A program made the position numbers and the translations under genes. Below, in pieces: positions 10,836 through 22,121 of a DNA stretch of 64,000 bases. Each line of letters begins with the position of its first letter. The first letter of the stretch is position 1. The DNA comes from Lineus longissimus (lineage: Eukaryota > Nemertea > Pilidiophora > Heteronemertea > Lineidae), in the NCBI RefSeq assembly GCF_910592395.1, contig NC_088313.1, forward strand, positions 7,876,501 to 7,940,500. The letters are read 5' to 3'. The notes beneath the pieces are model-generated. The model saw only the letters and a program-made list of their open reading frames with translations, was not told the origin of the DNA and searched no databases.

Positions 10836-12513
10836 CTATTCCTTCTTAACCACCTTGTTATATGAATTATGAGGGCAATCACGTACAAAATGATCTAATG
10901 ATTTACAGACAAAGCAGCCCGAAGAGCCCCCTCGCCTCCCTCTTCCCCCATATGATCTGCCCCTCGCTCCATAACCCTGAGCGTGGGACCAAGGAGAGGT
11001 AGATTTTTCACCAGAATGATCCCACTTCCCCGGTTTTTTCCTCTCCTCGGTCTCTTCTTTCATTTTCTTAGCTTTGCGAGCGGATTTTTGCCAAGCATCG
11101 ATCGCCGTCTGAGCTTTCCTCGACTGTTCATCCCCGATCATTTTAGTAACAAGCGTGTGCAGTGGGTAACCCGCCCCATCGTTCTCCCTGCAAGCCTTTA
11201 AAGTCATCTTGTACAGCGAAGCCTCCGAACTTCCGGCAATAACGGCCGCGTCGTGTAGAGTTTCCATAGAAGCCAACAAAACACCGTTATCCGTGGAAGA
11301 TCTTAAAGCCAGGGCCCTCACCTGTTTCAGCGCGAATTGCACCGATCCCGCATCCCCCGCTTCCTTTAGATTCTTTAGGTCCGCCTCCATTCTGGACAAG
11401 CGATCGCCACCGTCAGCACCGTCCGTGGTCGAAGCAGTCTTAGTAGAGCCAGTAGAGCCGGAAACCGAATTCGGCTGCGCTTCCCCAGAATCGTCGTGCG
11501 GAGCCGCCTGAAAAAGGCCATAGTTTTTAGGTAAAAAAAAACAACCGCGCCTTTCAAATTCTTAATCACTAACAGTATATCGTGTGGTCAATGGTAATTC
11601 CGTGTTTGCCTGGCGTGTGAGTTTCTTTGCCCTATAATATTGATGTTCCGATAGTCACCTACGCTATATGACCTAGGTTTAGCCTATGCAGGGAAAGGAA
11701 TAACCTCAAATACGCCATTACCTGCCATGCAGCGTCATCACCTTTCAATTAAACACTTTCCTTTTTGCGGGAAAAAAAGAGAGGGCCCCAACACTTACCC
11801 TCTTTGTGCCTTTCCCTTTTCCCTTATCCTCTGGCGTCAGTGTGGCTCCCGTGGACAAGACCTGGGCGTCTGGAGCTCCGCCCTGGTTCGCCTCCATGAT
11901 AGCGCAGTGTACAACCAGTCTCTTATTACGAAACGTGTCTTCTTTCGCCCCCATGTCCAATAGAACCTGATATGGGAAAGAAAGAAAAAAAAACACCATG
12001 TATACTTTATCAGTCTATATCATCATCATCATCACCGGAAACATCATCATCACCGTTACCTACAATTACCATCGTCATCATCCTCTGAGAAACGGAGAAA
12101 AAACAAAACAAAGACAAGTCTGCCTCTTTGAGACCTGGAGGCTTTCATCCGTAGTCGGCTGGCTAAACTTCTAAAATTTGTTTCCATCGGCTATATTCCC
12201 CAATAAGGGTCTAGCCTCACCATTCAAAAAACAGTGACCCCCAAACCAAAGGAAAAAAGGGGGAAATTCCTACCTTCATTTCATATCCAGTTAGCGCCAG
12301 GATCTGCTTCTCCAAGTTCTTTTCCGTGAATGTTGCCAACGGGTAGCGTTTTGAGGGACTTGCAAAATCCTCCTCCGGTACCTGTTCTAACGCTTTCAGC
12401 CGCAACACGACCGGTAAGATGTCTTTTCCCTTCAGAGAGTGTCTATCCCGGAGCCACACCTTCGGGGTAGATGGGCCCGCGACAGAAGCAACGTTGTCCG
12501 ATGTGTCCGTCAT
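10836..12513 (-). CDS. Spliced Gag with CCHC zinc knuckle (Ngaro-like element)
   Basis: Three exons join in phase: 12513-12274 (ATG start, 80 codons, donor GTAGGA), 11966-11799 (56 codons, donor GTAAGT, acceptor CCATATCAG) and 11507-10836 (224 codons, acceptor TTTTTCAG), giving 359 aa. Exon 3 has a lysine/arginine-rich stretch (KSARKAKKMKEETEERKK), a glycine/arginine-rich linker and one zinc knuckle CFVCKSLDHFVRDC (CX2CX4HX4C), then ends KKE-stop. It is the likely nucleic-acid-packaging protein. Introns inside a retrotransposon are unusual but have been described for DIRS-type elements. I infer the splicing from site quality and matching phase only; the exon 1 sequence itself matches no family I know. 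Confidence 0.7.
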
Positions 12514-13155
12514 CTTGAATCAAGTAGCGAATGGCTCGCCCTACGCGCACCCAAGAATTTATTCTGATCTCAAGGACCCTCAACACGTTGTCAAATGACT
12601 CTCTTATGTAATCTCCGCCTTCGGGCAATATCCCCTCGCCGAGCACCAACAACAACCCGAAACATACTCCCCGATACCTTTCAGGGTAAGAGGAAAAACA
12701 CTGACTCTCCAAACAAAAGACACGTCGACATTCCGACTTCTCCTTCTTTCGCCGGGAACAAAAGGGCCAAACGAAAACGAACAACAAAACCGCTCCACTC
12801 CATTGAACTATGACCGGGGTCGTAAGCCGATTGCCCCTATAGATTATATAAAGCCCCTACACTACACCCTACCAGCGACCCAAAAACAATAGCCGCAACA
12901 ATCTCTTATTGCTCTCAGCGCTTGGGCTTTCCTAAACATACATTTTATTGAATGTCTGCACCAAGTGCCTGCACCATGATAGCTGGGGGGAAGGATCATA
13001 TTAGATCGCCAAACATCACCCAAGCAAAGAAACCGGAATGGTTTCCAAAATGGTCGAGCCAAATAATCTATCATTTCCTCCGCCTTCGATACTAGGTAGT
13101 ATTCTTGAGGTTCTCAGTGTGCGTGTGCTCTTTGTAAAGAGCGCCATCCAAATTT

Positions 13156-13385
13156 AACCTCCGAAAGGTTCAAGTATGAATCCCTATGGCCTATCTTCGA
13201 GAAGATTACCATTCCAAAACTAAACCTCCGAAAGGTTCTAGCTAGTATGCGTAGGCGATCCCGAAGATCCCCACCATCTGTGGCCCATCTTCGCCAAGAT
13301 CGCCATCCAATTTGTTAACCTCCGAAAGGTTCAACTATGGGCAATCTAATGATTCCCAATCAAGTGTGGTCCATCTTTGAAAGAT
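13156..13385 (-). repeat. Repeated hairpins in the Ngaro-like element leader
   Basis: Two short palindromes alternate. AACCTCCGAAAGGTT occurs at 13156, 13223 and 13317; read on the element strand it is a stem closed by a UUCGG-like loop. ATCTTCGnnAAGAT-type stems occur at 13193, 13287 and 13373. The unit is roughly 65-95 bp and also occurs degraded near 13395. A splice-donor-like GTAAGT (13412-13417, minus) lies upstream, so the array may be in a leader intron. Confidence 0.65.
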
Positions 13386-13488
13386 TACCACCCGCACCGC
13401 AAGGTTCAAATACTTACCAAGCACAGCCAATCCCAGTTGGCCGGTCGAACTGCCGCAGCGCGCTGGACGCACGTCCTGCGCCCGTGCG

Positions 13489-13557
13489 TTCCAAAGAACA
13501 TATGAATAAGTTGGTCTCGCTTCGAACACACTTGGTGACGTCACACCACTCGGAATA
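13489..13557 (-). repeat. Split direct repeat A1 (element 5' terminus)
   Basis: 69 bp matching A2; identity ends at 13557 (TATTCCGAGTGGTGTGACGT on the element strand), which marks the 5' end. Confidence 0.85.
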
Positions 13558-13799
13558 CCAGACACATAAGCAATTCCATGCAACAAGTCATCAGCATTAA
13601 CACACCTTTTTAAAAAAATTCCTTTGGTTTACAGATGACCCATTATGGAAATGCTTAGGAATAGGATAATTATGTTGTTTGCTTGTGTCTAGTACAAGAA
13701 ACAACCATCATCTGAAATTCCTAGGGCTCTGTAGAGGTTAATTAATCCTGCATTTGCCTAGGCTTAGATTATGACATCCCACTTAGCAGCATTTCAAGG

Positions 13800-14820
13800 C
13801 ACCCTTAGGGGAGAGTCCACTATTAACATTTGGGGCCCTGCTGGCCAAACTGAGAATCAGAAAAAGACTGCAGTTTAGTCTTAGAGTATAGGGGTACATT
13901 CATACCAAGTTAGGGATCTGTAGCTAAAGCAGTGACAAAACGTGCCATCATTGTAAAGTGGTGGTGCCATAGTAAAACTTTGACCTCTGTGACCTTGAGA
14001 AGTAGGTCAAATCAAAAACCCACATTTATGAAATGTATCCTTGCTAGGAGTGCCTACCATAAAAATGTTAAGAAAATCAGACCACTATTAAACGAGCAAT
14101 CAAACATTTTAACTTTGGACATTAAATTTGGCCCCCGGGTGGCCAAACTAAGAATTTTTCAAGATGCCCGCCTGGCACCCATATTGGCTATCCCATTTGA
14201 TAAAAAATCAAGGATTTAGTAGAGAGTACATAGATATACATCCAGATCAAATTTGGTTGCAATCCGATCATTAGTTTCGGAGTAATAGTACTGTGTTTAT
14301 TTTTCAAGATGGCTGCCTGGCGGCCATATTTGATGTCCGAACGGCCGAAATTTTAGGGGTGGAAGAGAGAATCCCCAGATACATGTCCACACTGGTTTGA
14401 AACCTTCTAGCTAAAATAGATAGGAAACATGCTACTGTTCAGTGAATCAGCAAACTTTGACCTCTGTGACCTTGAAAAGGAGGTCAAATCAAAAACCCGG
14501 AGGATATATGATGCACCTTTGCTAGAAGTACCTAACATATTTTTTTCAAAATTTCCCGACTACTATTAAGGGAGATATTGCATATTTTCACTTTTAACGT
14601 TTGGCCCCCTGGTGGCCAAACCATGAAACAAATCGGACCGAAACTTGGTCTCCAAGGTGTCATTACATAAGGGTACATGTGTACCAAGTTTCAACTCAAT
14701 AGCTATAACTGTTACGAAACGTGCCCTGCTAACGGACGACGGACGACGACGACGACGACGGACGACGGACGCCACGGTATGGGATAAGCTCACCTCTGCT
14801 AAGAGGAGGTGAGCTAAAAA
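13800..14820 (+). repeat. Dispersed noncoding repeat ('TTTGACCTCTGTGACCTTGA' family)
   Basis: Repeated phrases TTTGACCTCTGTGACCTTGA and GGCCCCCTGGTGGCCAAAC recur at about 480-bp spacing within the copy, next to AGGTCAAATCAAAAACCC. The + strand end has a GAC/GGAC microsatellite (about 14734-14770) and a strong hairpin, GCTCACCTC...GAGGTGAGC, followed by CTAAAAA. Other copies are at 18180-18412 (inverted) and 60205-61520. The hairpin just before CTAA resembles a Helitron 3' end, but I cannot confirm that. Confidence 0.65.
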
Positions 14821-14837
14821 GATAAACCAACTATTAC

Positions 14838-16513
14838 CTTATAAGACGATTTTTTCCTGACCTCCCAGGCGTTGAATTCGTATGGTGATGTAATGGAGAC
14901 GTCGTCTTCCAGTCCAAATCTTTTCACGCTGTCGTATAGCATAGCTTGTACCGTGTTATCCGGACAGAATATAGACTTCAGCAATGGAGTTAAGTCTATC
15001 TGCGACACTTGGTTGGGCTCGTTGTCGAACAACTAAGGTTTACGGAAACCTTGGTGGTACTTCACTTTAGCAGCATTGAATTCTGATAATATACAAAATG
15101 AATACATGTCTTAGTGAGCTGAAAAAATGCACACACAATATAATATCAAACATAAATTTTTCTATTTGTGGATAAATTTAAAGTTTTTTCCATGTGGATA
15201 AATTTAAGGTTTTTACTTACCCTTATCAGTGACTGTTGCTGTAGGAGTGGGTTTCGGCTTTTCGCTTGTAGATTTGGCACTGGTGTGGCTGCTGTTGGGC
15301 GGTTTGAATAGTGCCGTGGTCACTGTAACAGTAGTGTCTTCAGAGAATAGAGGATCTATGATGTCGTCTTCTTCTTTGAATAAGCTGTCGTCGTAATCAG
15401 AAGTGTACAATAACTCATCCACCAAACGGTCGTCGACAGGATTGAGCGGTTTCAACTTAGGAATATGCATCAATGCAATTTTCAAGTCCTTCACAGTATC
15501 TTTGATTATTTTATCATTCGGAGAATAACGACACTTGGCTGTTGTTGATGTTTGTACAGACTGTTGTTGTTGTTGTTGTTGTTCAGGCTTGGGCTTTTGT
15601 TCATCTTCAGCATTAGAGATAGGTTCTTGATCTATTTGCGTCAGGTAGTCTTGATCTGGTTCACTAGTTGTTTCGACTGCTGGTACTGGTGGTGGTGGAG
15701 TGGCTGGACGAATGTCTTTCAGCTGGATAGAGATTTCTGCTGCGGCTGCTGCAGATGCTAAAATATCATTTTCGTCTGCTGTGTCCATTGGCTCGGGTGT
15801 GGCTGCAGCTACCCTCTCTTGATTCTCTTCTTCTCCAGCAGGTGGCGGGATTGGCGTTTCGATGGACGATGGAATCTCAGGCTCAATGGTAGTGTTATCA
15901 TGTACGGCTGCATTTGGATTTACAATCGGTGTAAATTCTGGCAAGACTGCTACCGGTTGATGATCTGGAATGAACGGATGATTAAATGTAACTTCCGTAT
16001 TTAGAGTACCAACACTGAAAGCAGTGGGAGAAGGTCCCAAAAGTTCTCTGTAGCTGCCAACATCAAGAGTACTAAATTCCCGCTCAACTGATCACGATCA
16101 TAAACCTGCATGGTATACGACGTTTGCTGATGCTGCGGCACCTGATCATTCTGCGGCTGCTGCTGTTGGTAGTGTTGTTGTTGATACTGCTGATCATAAT
16201 GTTAGATTGGTTGGAATGAAAGAGTCTGATTCTGAGGCGGTTGGTACTGTTGATTTTCAGGGACGTTCTGCGATTCTACAGTCAATGGAACCTGATGCGG
16301 TTGACAGACGTTGGTATTGTGATGCATTATCGGCGAGGGCGGATATTGGAGTATTGTAGAAGTAGTGGGTGTAGCTGTAGCTGTAACTGTAGAAGTGGCT
16401 GCAGGCGCAGGTGATGCATATGACGAGACAGCTGTTGCTGTTGGTGCGGGTGGGACATATCCACTAGTACTTGGCATAACATCGGAATTTGCGCTTGGAT
16501 TAGGGTTTAGCAA
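14838..16513 (-). pseudogene. Broken proline/glutamine-rich gene, unrecognised
   Basis: Coding-like sequence in at least two exons. The first (16513 down to 15221) encodes a serine/proline/threonine-rich stretch, a polyglutamine region, proline-rich acidic sequence (ATPPPPVPAVETTSEPDQDY), an eight-Gln run and an acidic tail, ending at donor GTAAGT. The second (about 15085 to 14838) follows a TTATCAG acceptor, joins in phase, and ends at donor GTAATA. Three lesions are visible: TAA at 16202-16204 between two glutamine-rich halves, a one-base shift near 16090, and TAG at about 15033-15035. I do not recognise the family. The gene points toward the Ulp1-like exon at 5190 on the same strand, with the Ngaro-like element between. 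Confidence 0.45.
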
Positions 16514-18179
16514 AATATTTGACAGGCCAAGATAAAAATATTACTATATTATATCTTCACCAAAGCAATATTTATTCATCAAAATAAACAGAAAATACCT
16601 TGCTACCCGATGAACAATTGAAATTTAGCATGACCAAGAGATACTTCACTTATTTCATCTCTAAATGTACCCCCTCTAATAATTCCGCAGGTCCCACCAT
16701 TTTCTACAGAGATAGGCGTGCAAAATTTCAGGCAACTCGTAAACCGGTTTATGAAGAGTAAAGAGCTCCCCCACAACTCAATAGAGTACTCGTTAGCCAG
16801 GGTGACATTGCAACTTGTTTCATTTGTATTACATGTATGCTCATCAATCATGACTGAAATGGCTTCTCATGATGTCATTTATTTCTTGCCATTTGTACCA
16901 TGTTCAGGTTCCAAATAGCATTTCATAATATCTCTTTACAATGTGGGCACAACTGCTCTCATAAAATTCACATTGAGGACATCAACATGCGTCTCTATAA
17001 TTATAACTGGGCTCATCATTTTACTTTCATTATGCCCATCACGTTCAGATTACTTCAATTATGTACCTACTACTGCCATTTTTGTATTATTCGTTTTATG
17101 CAACAGTCTTTTTAATCTATATTTCAAATTTACAATGCATCTGTAAATATTATAATCAAGTTCTTTTCAATAAGAGCACTTCACCTTCTGTACTGTAAGG
17201 CATGATTATTCATTTTTTGCTTCACTTTGGCCGATGAGAGTTGATTTCATGATTCTAATAAGCCAAGTCACAATCTCAGAAATACTTCAAAGCCATAATT
17301 TAACTCAAAAAACATGAAATCGATACCCATCGACCTAAATGAATGTGTTCATCAGTCAAATCGCATAATCTTTCAATTTCAGCTAGGTAGATTTTTCAAT
17401 TTCATCTCTTTTCAACAAAATGTAAAAATCAAGATCTCTGTAATTATCAAAATATGATCAATAATACTCATTTTTTTCTTTTCTTTCTATAATCAGTCCA
17501 TCATTGTGAGTTTCCCAACGACTAATCATTACTTTGTAACCACTTGCACAGGGAACATCTACGTTTTGTAATTCTTCATACTGTAATTCATAATTTCTTG
17601 TGATCGTCACATATCAGTAATTTTCAATCAACACTTTCATTTTCATTTATGTTACCATGTTGTAATTTATGGTCTTCAACCAATTGCCACATACATATCT
17701 GTGATTCTCAATCAAAACTGTTACTTTTATAGCTATTTTTATTATAAACACTCATTCTGAACAATAGTCTCTTTCTATTTTGTTCCCAACTCTCGTCACT
17801 TCAAATCTTCATTCAGGTTGGTTGTAACATCAGAGGAGTACCAACCCTAGTGAATACGGGCACTCTCATCTTCCTCCCTCCAGAAACTCGAGCAGACACT
17901 TCAATCCATGGCTCATTGTTGTGCAAATGTGATGTTGCATGGCTAAGCTAGGTAGCATGACAGTCAATATCCAGCCCTTCTGACCAAATGAAGTCAGAAA
18001 AAACCACTACATCTATGTACCTAAAACAATGTACCTACGAAATATGAACATTCACCTTCCCAGGTCAAACAACAAAATTGTTAATTTCTCACAAAATCTT
18101 AACCAATAACATCAGGACCAGCAAAATCAAATACCAAAAACACCAATGTCACCCACTGCAACTCAGCTGAGCGCCAGGC
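16514..18179. other. No gene recognised; AT-rich
   Basis: Low-complexity AT-rich sequence with many short direct phrases (TTTCAAT, TTTCATT). An 82-codon cysteine-containing frame at 16603-16851 (-) starts with ATG but matches nothing I know. Confidence 0.4.
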
Positions 18180-18412
18180 CCTTGGGCCTCTTGTTTTGGC
18201 CACCAGGTGGTTAAAACCAAAAAGGAAAAAAGGGCTATTCTGCTGAACTAATGTTTGGATATTTGTAAAACTGTCATCGGTATGTAATAAGGCTACACAT
18301 CATATAAGTCCAATTTTTGATTTGACCTACTTTTCAAGGTCACAGAGGTCAAATACTCAGCTGATGTCTCAGTCTGACGAGAGGTAAGCACAATGGCCCT
18401 GGCCATTTCATT
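18180..18412 (-). repeat. Inverted copy of the dispersed 'GGCCATTGTGC / GACCTCTGTGACC' family
   Basis: Read on -, it starts ATGGCCAGGGCCATTGTGCT (18412 downward), then TTTGACCTCTGTGACCTTGA, AGTAGGTCAAATCAAAAA, and a CACCTGGTGGCCAAAAC block. It links the 'start' signature at 5414 and the body at 13800 into one family. Confidence 0.7.
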
Positions 18413-18643
18413 TGATTAAATACGTTGGCATCTTTCAGATGGTTTAATGGTCGTCCGCACAAATTTTGACGTGAAATTATATTATATATTTAACGTAAAA
18501 AATGCGATAAACAAATTTGGCCGAGAAAAACGGAACTTAAGTAGCCATCAAAAGTAACACGTTTATATAGCTATTTGGGAGTGAACGCATGTTGTACAGT
18601 TGTATATATATTTTAAGTCAAGTTGTACCGTTTGGTTTTGTAG

Positions 18644-21626
18644 GACACAATGAAGTTGCTGTTGAAACAGCAGTCTAGGGCAGACCGCGGCAGCATGTAT
18701 AACATCAAAGACAGATTCGGCTTCAGGAATGTTTCTACTAATTTGATGAAAACCTTTAACAGTACGACACATTTCCTGAGAGTGGTCACAGAAGCATTTG
18801 TATGTCTTTTGGTAAGTCCTTCGAATTAATAATCGATGATGGCCGCACTAAAGATGGATTTTTCTGAATTACATTTTAAATGCTTGACACCTCGCCAATT
18901 ATTCTTTCAGGGAAATGAGCGACTAAAATGCAGGACCAGTGAAAAAGGCGAGGACTTACTGGAGGCCGTGGCTACAGAAATCGTTGAATTGGTCTATAAG
19001 CAGATACCGACTCATCAGATGGCTGAGATAGAACAATTATGGCAAGAGGACCCAGAGCAACAGGAGGGGATTTTTCCCTACTGCTTCTGTCAAGAAGGTA
19101 TGTCGGACAACCTTTTCGCCAATCATCGGTAATGATATAGAACTTCATCCAATACCCTAGCTAGTAATGATTGGGTTCAGCGTATATGATGAAGCGTCGG
19201 GCAATGTTTGGGATTCCACAAAAGAACCGTTAAAGATACCGTCCGTTTAATATGTGTCCTACTTTCCAGAGAAAGAAGAGAACATGGTTGAATGTTCGGG
19301 GGGGAAAACCTGCCCCAACGGACAATGGTTCCATCTGTCCTGTGGCCACATCCCGACAGCCAAATACAGGGAAATCACTGAAGAAGACTGGTGGTGTGGC
19401 AGCCCCCAATGCCGGACCAAGTCCATTTTTTGCTGTGGCCGCAACCTAGAGTTAGACGACCAGGATTTAGACTGGATTATGTGCGATAATCCTAAATGCA
19501 GCACTCACTGGTTCCACCTGAAATGCACCCGTCTTAAGAAAATACCCAGTAAGTACCGGTATATGATTATAGTACGACGACGGTGAAGTTGGTAGCAGGG
19601 TAACGTTTCCCAGATTTAGCTCTGTATTCAATTTTCTATGAAATATGAGCGGTAAACAGTCAGTGTTCATTGAGCTCTACATCACGGACAGGGATCATGT
19701 TGCAATTCAAGCATGTTCTTCGTATCTCCTAGACGTCATTTCTTGCATGCTATACTTTAAACAAACGTTTACAAACCCCTATACATCAATAAATTTCCGT
19801 AATTATTTTCAGAAGGAGATTGGTTTTGCACCAGTCGATGCAGAAAGGAAGCGAAGAATGTTGCCAAGGACAGCATAGATCATGTGAGGGAATACTCCCT
19901 CGCTGTAATCTTCCTTGGCCTTCTCGACGAGGCCCGGCGGTTCGTTGTGAGGCACGGCGATGGCCAAAACATCCTTCGCTTCTGGCGCCTGGACATGTCT
20001 CGATTCAGGATGGGGAATCACTACAATTACGTGATCCTCGGTCATAGGTTGCTGGCAGGTAACAGAAACTTATTATCTAATGTTTAGAGTTTGCCTACTA
20101 ATTAACGTCGGTTGTTAATGGGTCCACGGTTTGTAATTCCTTGTCGCTGCTAGTCCGGGTACCAAACATGCAGATAAATCGGGTGCCATACTAATGCAGT
20201 TAATTATTAGGCATCCCGGACTAAAGCATTTTCACAGTACGGACCTATCAGCTCTTTCAGGAAGAGCGATCACAAATTTATTCGTTTAATTCGCTTTCAG
20301 AGACTGTTGGTTTCTAGTTCTAGCACTCCTCCAGTTCCGCACTAAATTATTCAATTTTGTTTATTATTGCCCCTCAATGTATCCGCATGCTGCTTGAATC
20401 GAAATAAACCCAAACGGCCTAGAGTCGCCATGAGTATTGTTCCGGAAGAGCATGAAATTCCGTTGAGATATAAGCTAATATAGATGTTTTGGTGTGTACT
20501 AATTTTATCATAACGTGGCCATAAATATTGCTAATGTTATGAAGAGGGCTGGTATAAATCTATGTTACTGAAAACCAACAAAATAATTTGTACCACAGGT
20601 GTGAACGGATATTATGACGGACGTGTGGCTTTTGATGCGGTCAACAACCGGACAGTGAACACCACCGGGAAGCCCGCAGCCAACCACGAAATTGACCTAG
20701 AGAACGAATTCTGCAACAAACAAGTGGCAGGTAAAAAACCAATGTTTACCCGGATGATCTGACCAAGAAACGAAATGAACGCTATATGATCATGTTTGCC
20801 AAAGTAAGGGCATTGCAACTTGCAATGGTTTCCGGAAAATACCAGGGGAAAATATCAAGTCATATACTCATCCAACTATTGCTTATGGGCTTTTTGAGAG
20901 GTACATTTAAAATGTCATGAGTCTTTTTGGGCGCTCTGCATTAATAACTGCACTAACTTGTCTGATTTTATTCATCATTAAAATTATTAGGTGTGAAATG
21001 ATATAAGTTCGATACACGCAATTTACGGGCAGGTGAAAGAAGTATTTCTTCTTTTGGTGCCCTTGCACCATACGTCATTTGTAGAAGGGGGCCGCTTCAT
21101 ATTTTCTGATGCAACTTACCATTTGTGAACAACCAATTTCTTATGTCTATCATGAATACATTTTCAGTGACATTCATCCCTATATACAAGCAGTAGTTAT
21201 GAATGTGAACATCAATGCACTTCGTCAATGTACCCGAATACACTAAAAACTATTTTAAATGGAAATATTTTGTATTTCGCAGATGGTCTGAAGGAGCGCG
21301 GTGTAGTATCAGAGACGAATGCTGAAAAAATCAGCCGGCTTTGCGGCTCTACCCGCAAGGAAATATTCCTCCTATACGAAGAAAAGTACTGTGAGAGTTA
21401 CGCCAGCCAAGGTGGTGCCGCACGGCACGATGTTACGGAAATCGTATCGGATCTAATGCTTGAATACCAACAGGATAAGCTGTTTAATGAAATCCCTGGC
21501 CGATTCCATCATGGATTTGAGGAGTTTGTCCATCAAGATCTGATCATCCAATCCGTTCCGCGCTATGTTGCGAAGCTAAAATCACTGAGTCTCAAAATTG
21601 ACCGCGAGAAAGCTGTCCGTCAATAG
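18644..21626 (+). CDS. DUF6589-like protein with inserted PHD fingers (spliced)
   Basis: Six exons join in phase: 18644-18811, 18911-19097, 19270-19548, 19813-20058, 20599-20730 and 21283-21626. All introns are GT-AG. Taking the ATG at 18650 gives 449 aa; a TTTTGTAG acceptor at 18643 suggests further 5' exons may exist. Exon 1 (SRADRGSMYNIKDRFGFRNV) and exons 4-6 (NYVILGHRLLAG, RTVNTTGKPAANHEIDLENE) match my memory of DUF6589, found in fungi and marine invertebrates and often transposon-like. Exons 2-4 hold a PHD finger (CFCQE ... CSGGKTC ... WFHLSCG ... WWC) and a second one (FCCGRNLE ... MCDNPKC ... WFHLKC ... DWFCTSRC), which would bind zinc and perhaps histone tails. It converges on the RecQ-like gene 0.5 kb downstream. 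No lesion is seen. Confidence 0.75.
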
Positions 21627-21699
21627 GTTTGCCGGAAAATGATGAGAGATACTATTACTAGGCTATACATGTCGTTCGTCATCGTTAAGTGCCAATATT

Positions 21700-22090
21700 A
21701 GCGAGTTTCTGCAAATCTCACGATTTACAAATTACGAAATACGAATTGGTAATTATCCAAGGAAATGACCCCAAGATCATTGGTGTCTAAGGTGACCAAC
21801 GTCCGTTACCCTTCGAAGAGTCGTTCAGGATCCAAAGTTGTTTTACCACACCACTCTAATTTCCTAGACGCCGCGACTTTTGAAGTCGTGGTGACGAACT
21901 CGTCGAATCGTTACGAATTAGTCTACAATGTCGCAGCGTCCGTTTTTTAAGACGAACTGGACGAAAGCATACACTTTGATGTAAGATATAACACCCGATA
22001 CAGCTTACTGCTAAATGTGATGAGAGTTTCTTTGTAATTTTAAGTTCGTAATTCGTGATTTCATATTCGTCTGGTTTGCGGAAACTCACT
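21700..22090. mobile_element. Probable MITE between the convergent genes
   Basis: Terminal inverted repeats AGCGAGTTTCTGCAAA (21700) and AGTGAGTTTCCGCAAA (reverse strand from 22090) are each followed inward by CACGA...ATTACGAA-like sequence. A solo relative (GTTTGCGAAAGCTCACTATT) lies near 22810 in the RecQ intron. Confidence 0.5.
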
Positions 22091-22121
22091 ATTGACAGTT
22101 TCGTATTGATAAACATGTACT

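Larger units (their letters stand above)
5839..13557 (-). mobile_element. Ngaro/PAT-like tyrosine-recombinase retrotransposon with split direct repeats
   Basis: A 7.7-kb minus-strand element encoding, 5' to 3', a spliced zinc-knuckle Gag, RT-RNase H and a tyrosine recombinase. Its ends carry split direct repeats. A1 is at the 5' end (13489-13557). At the 3' end B1 (6167-6241) is directly followed by A2 (6098-6166), then 184 bp, then B2 (5839-5913). A1/A2 are 69 bp with one mismatch and B1/B2 are 75 bp with one mismatch. This arrangement, with a YR in place of a DDE integrase, is the hallmark of PAT/Ngaro/VIPER-type elements; DIRS1 itself has inverted repeats. I see no target duplication, as expected for this enzyme. 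The copy is damaged (frameshift in the recombinase, probable shift at the RNase H tail) and carries a small MITE in its 3' part. Confidence 0.85.

Noticed and set aside
16603-16851. 82-codon cysteine-containing minus-strand frame with an ATG
   Set aside because: Looks superficially like a small secreted protein but has no signal peptide, no family match and lies in AT-rich noncoding sequence.
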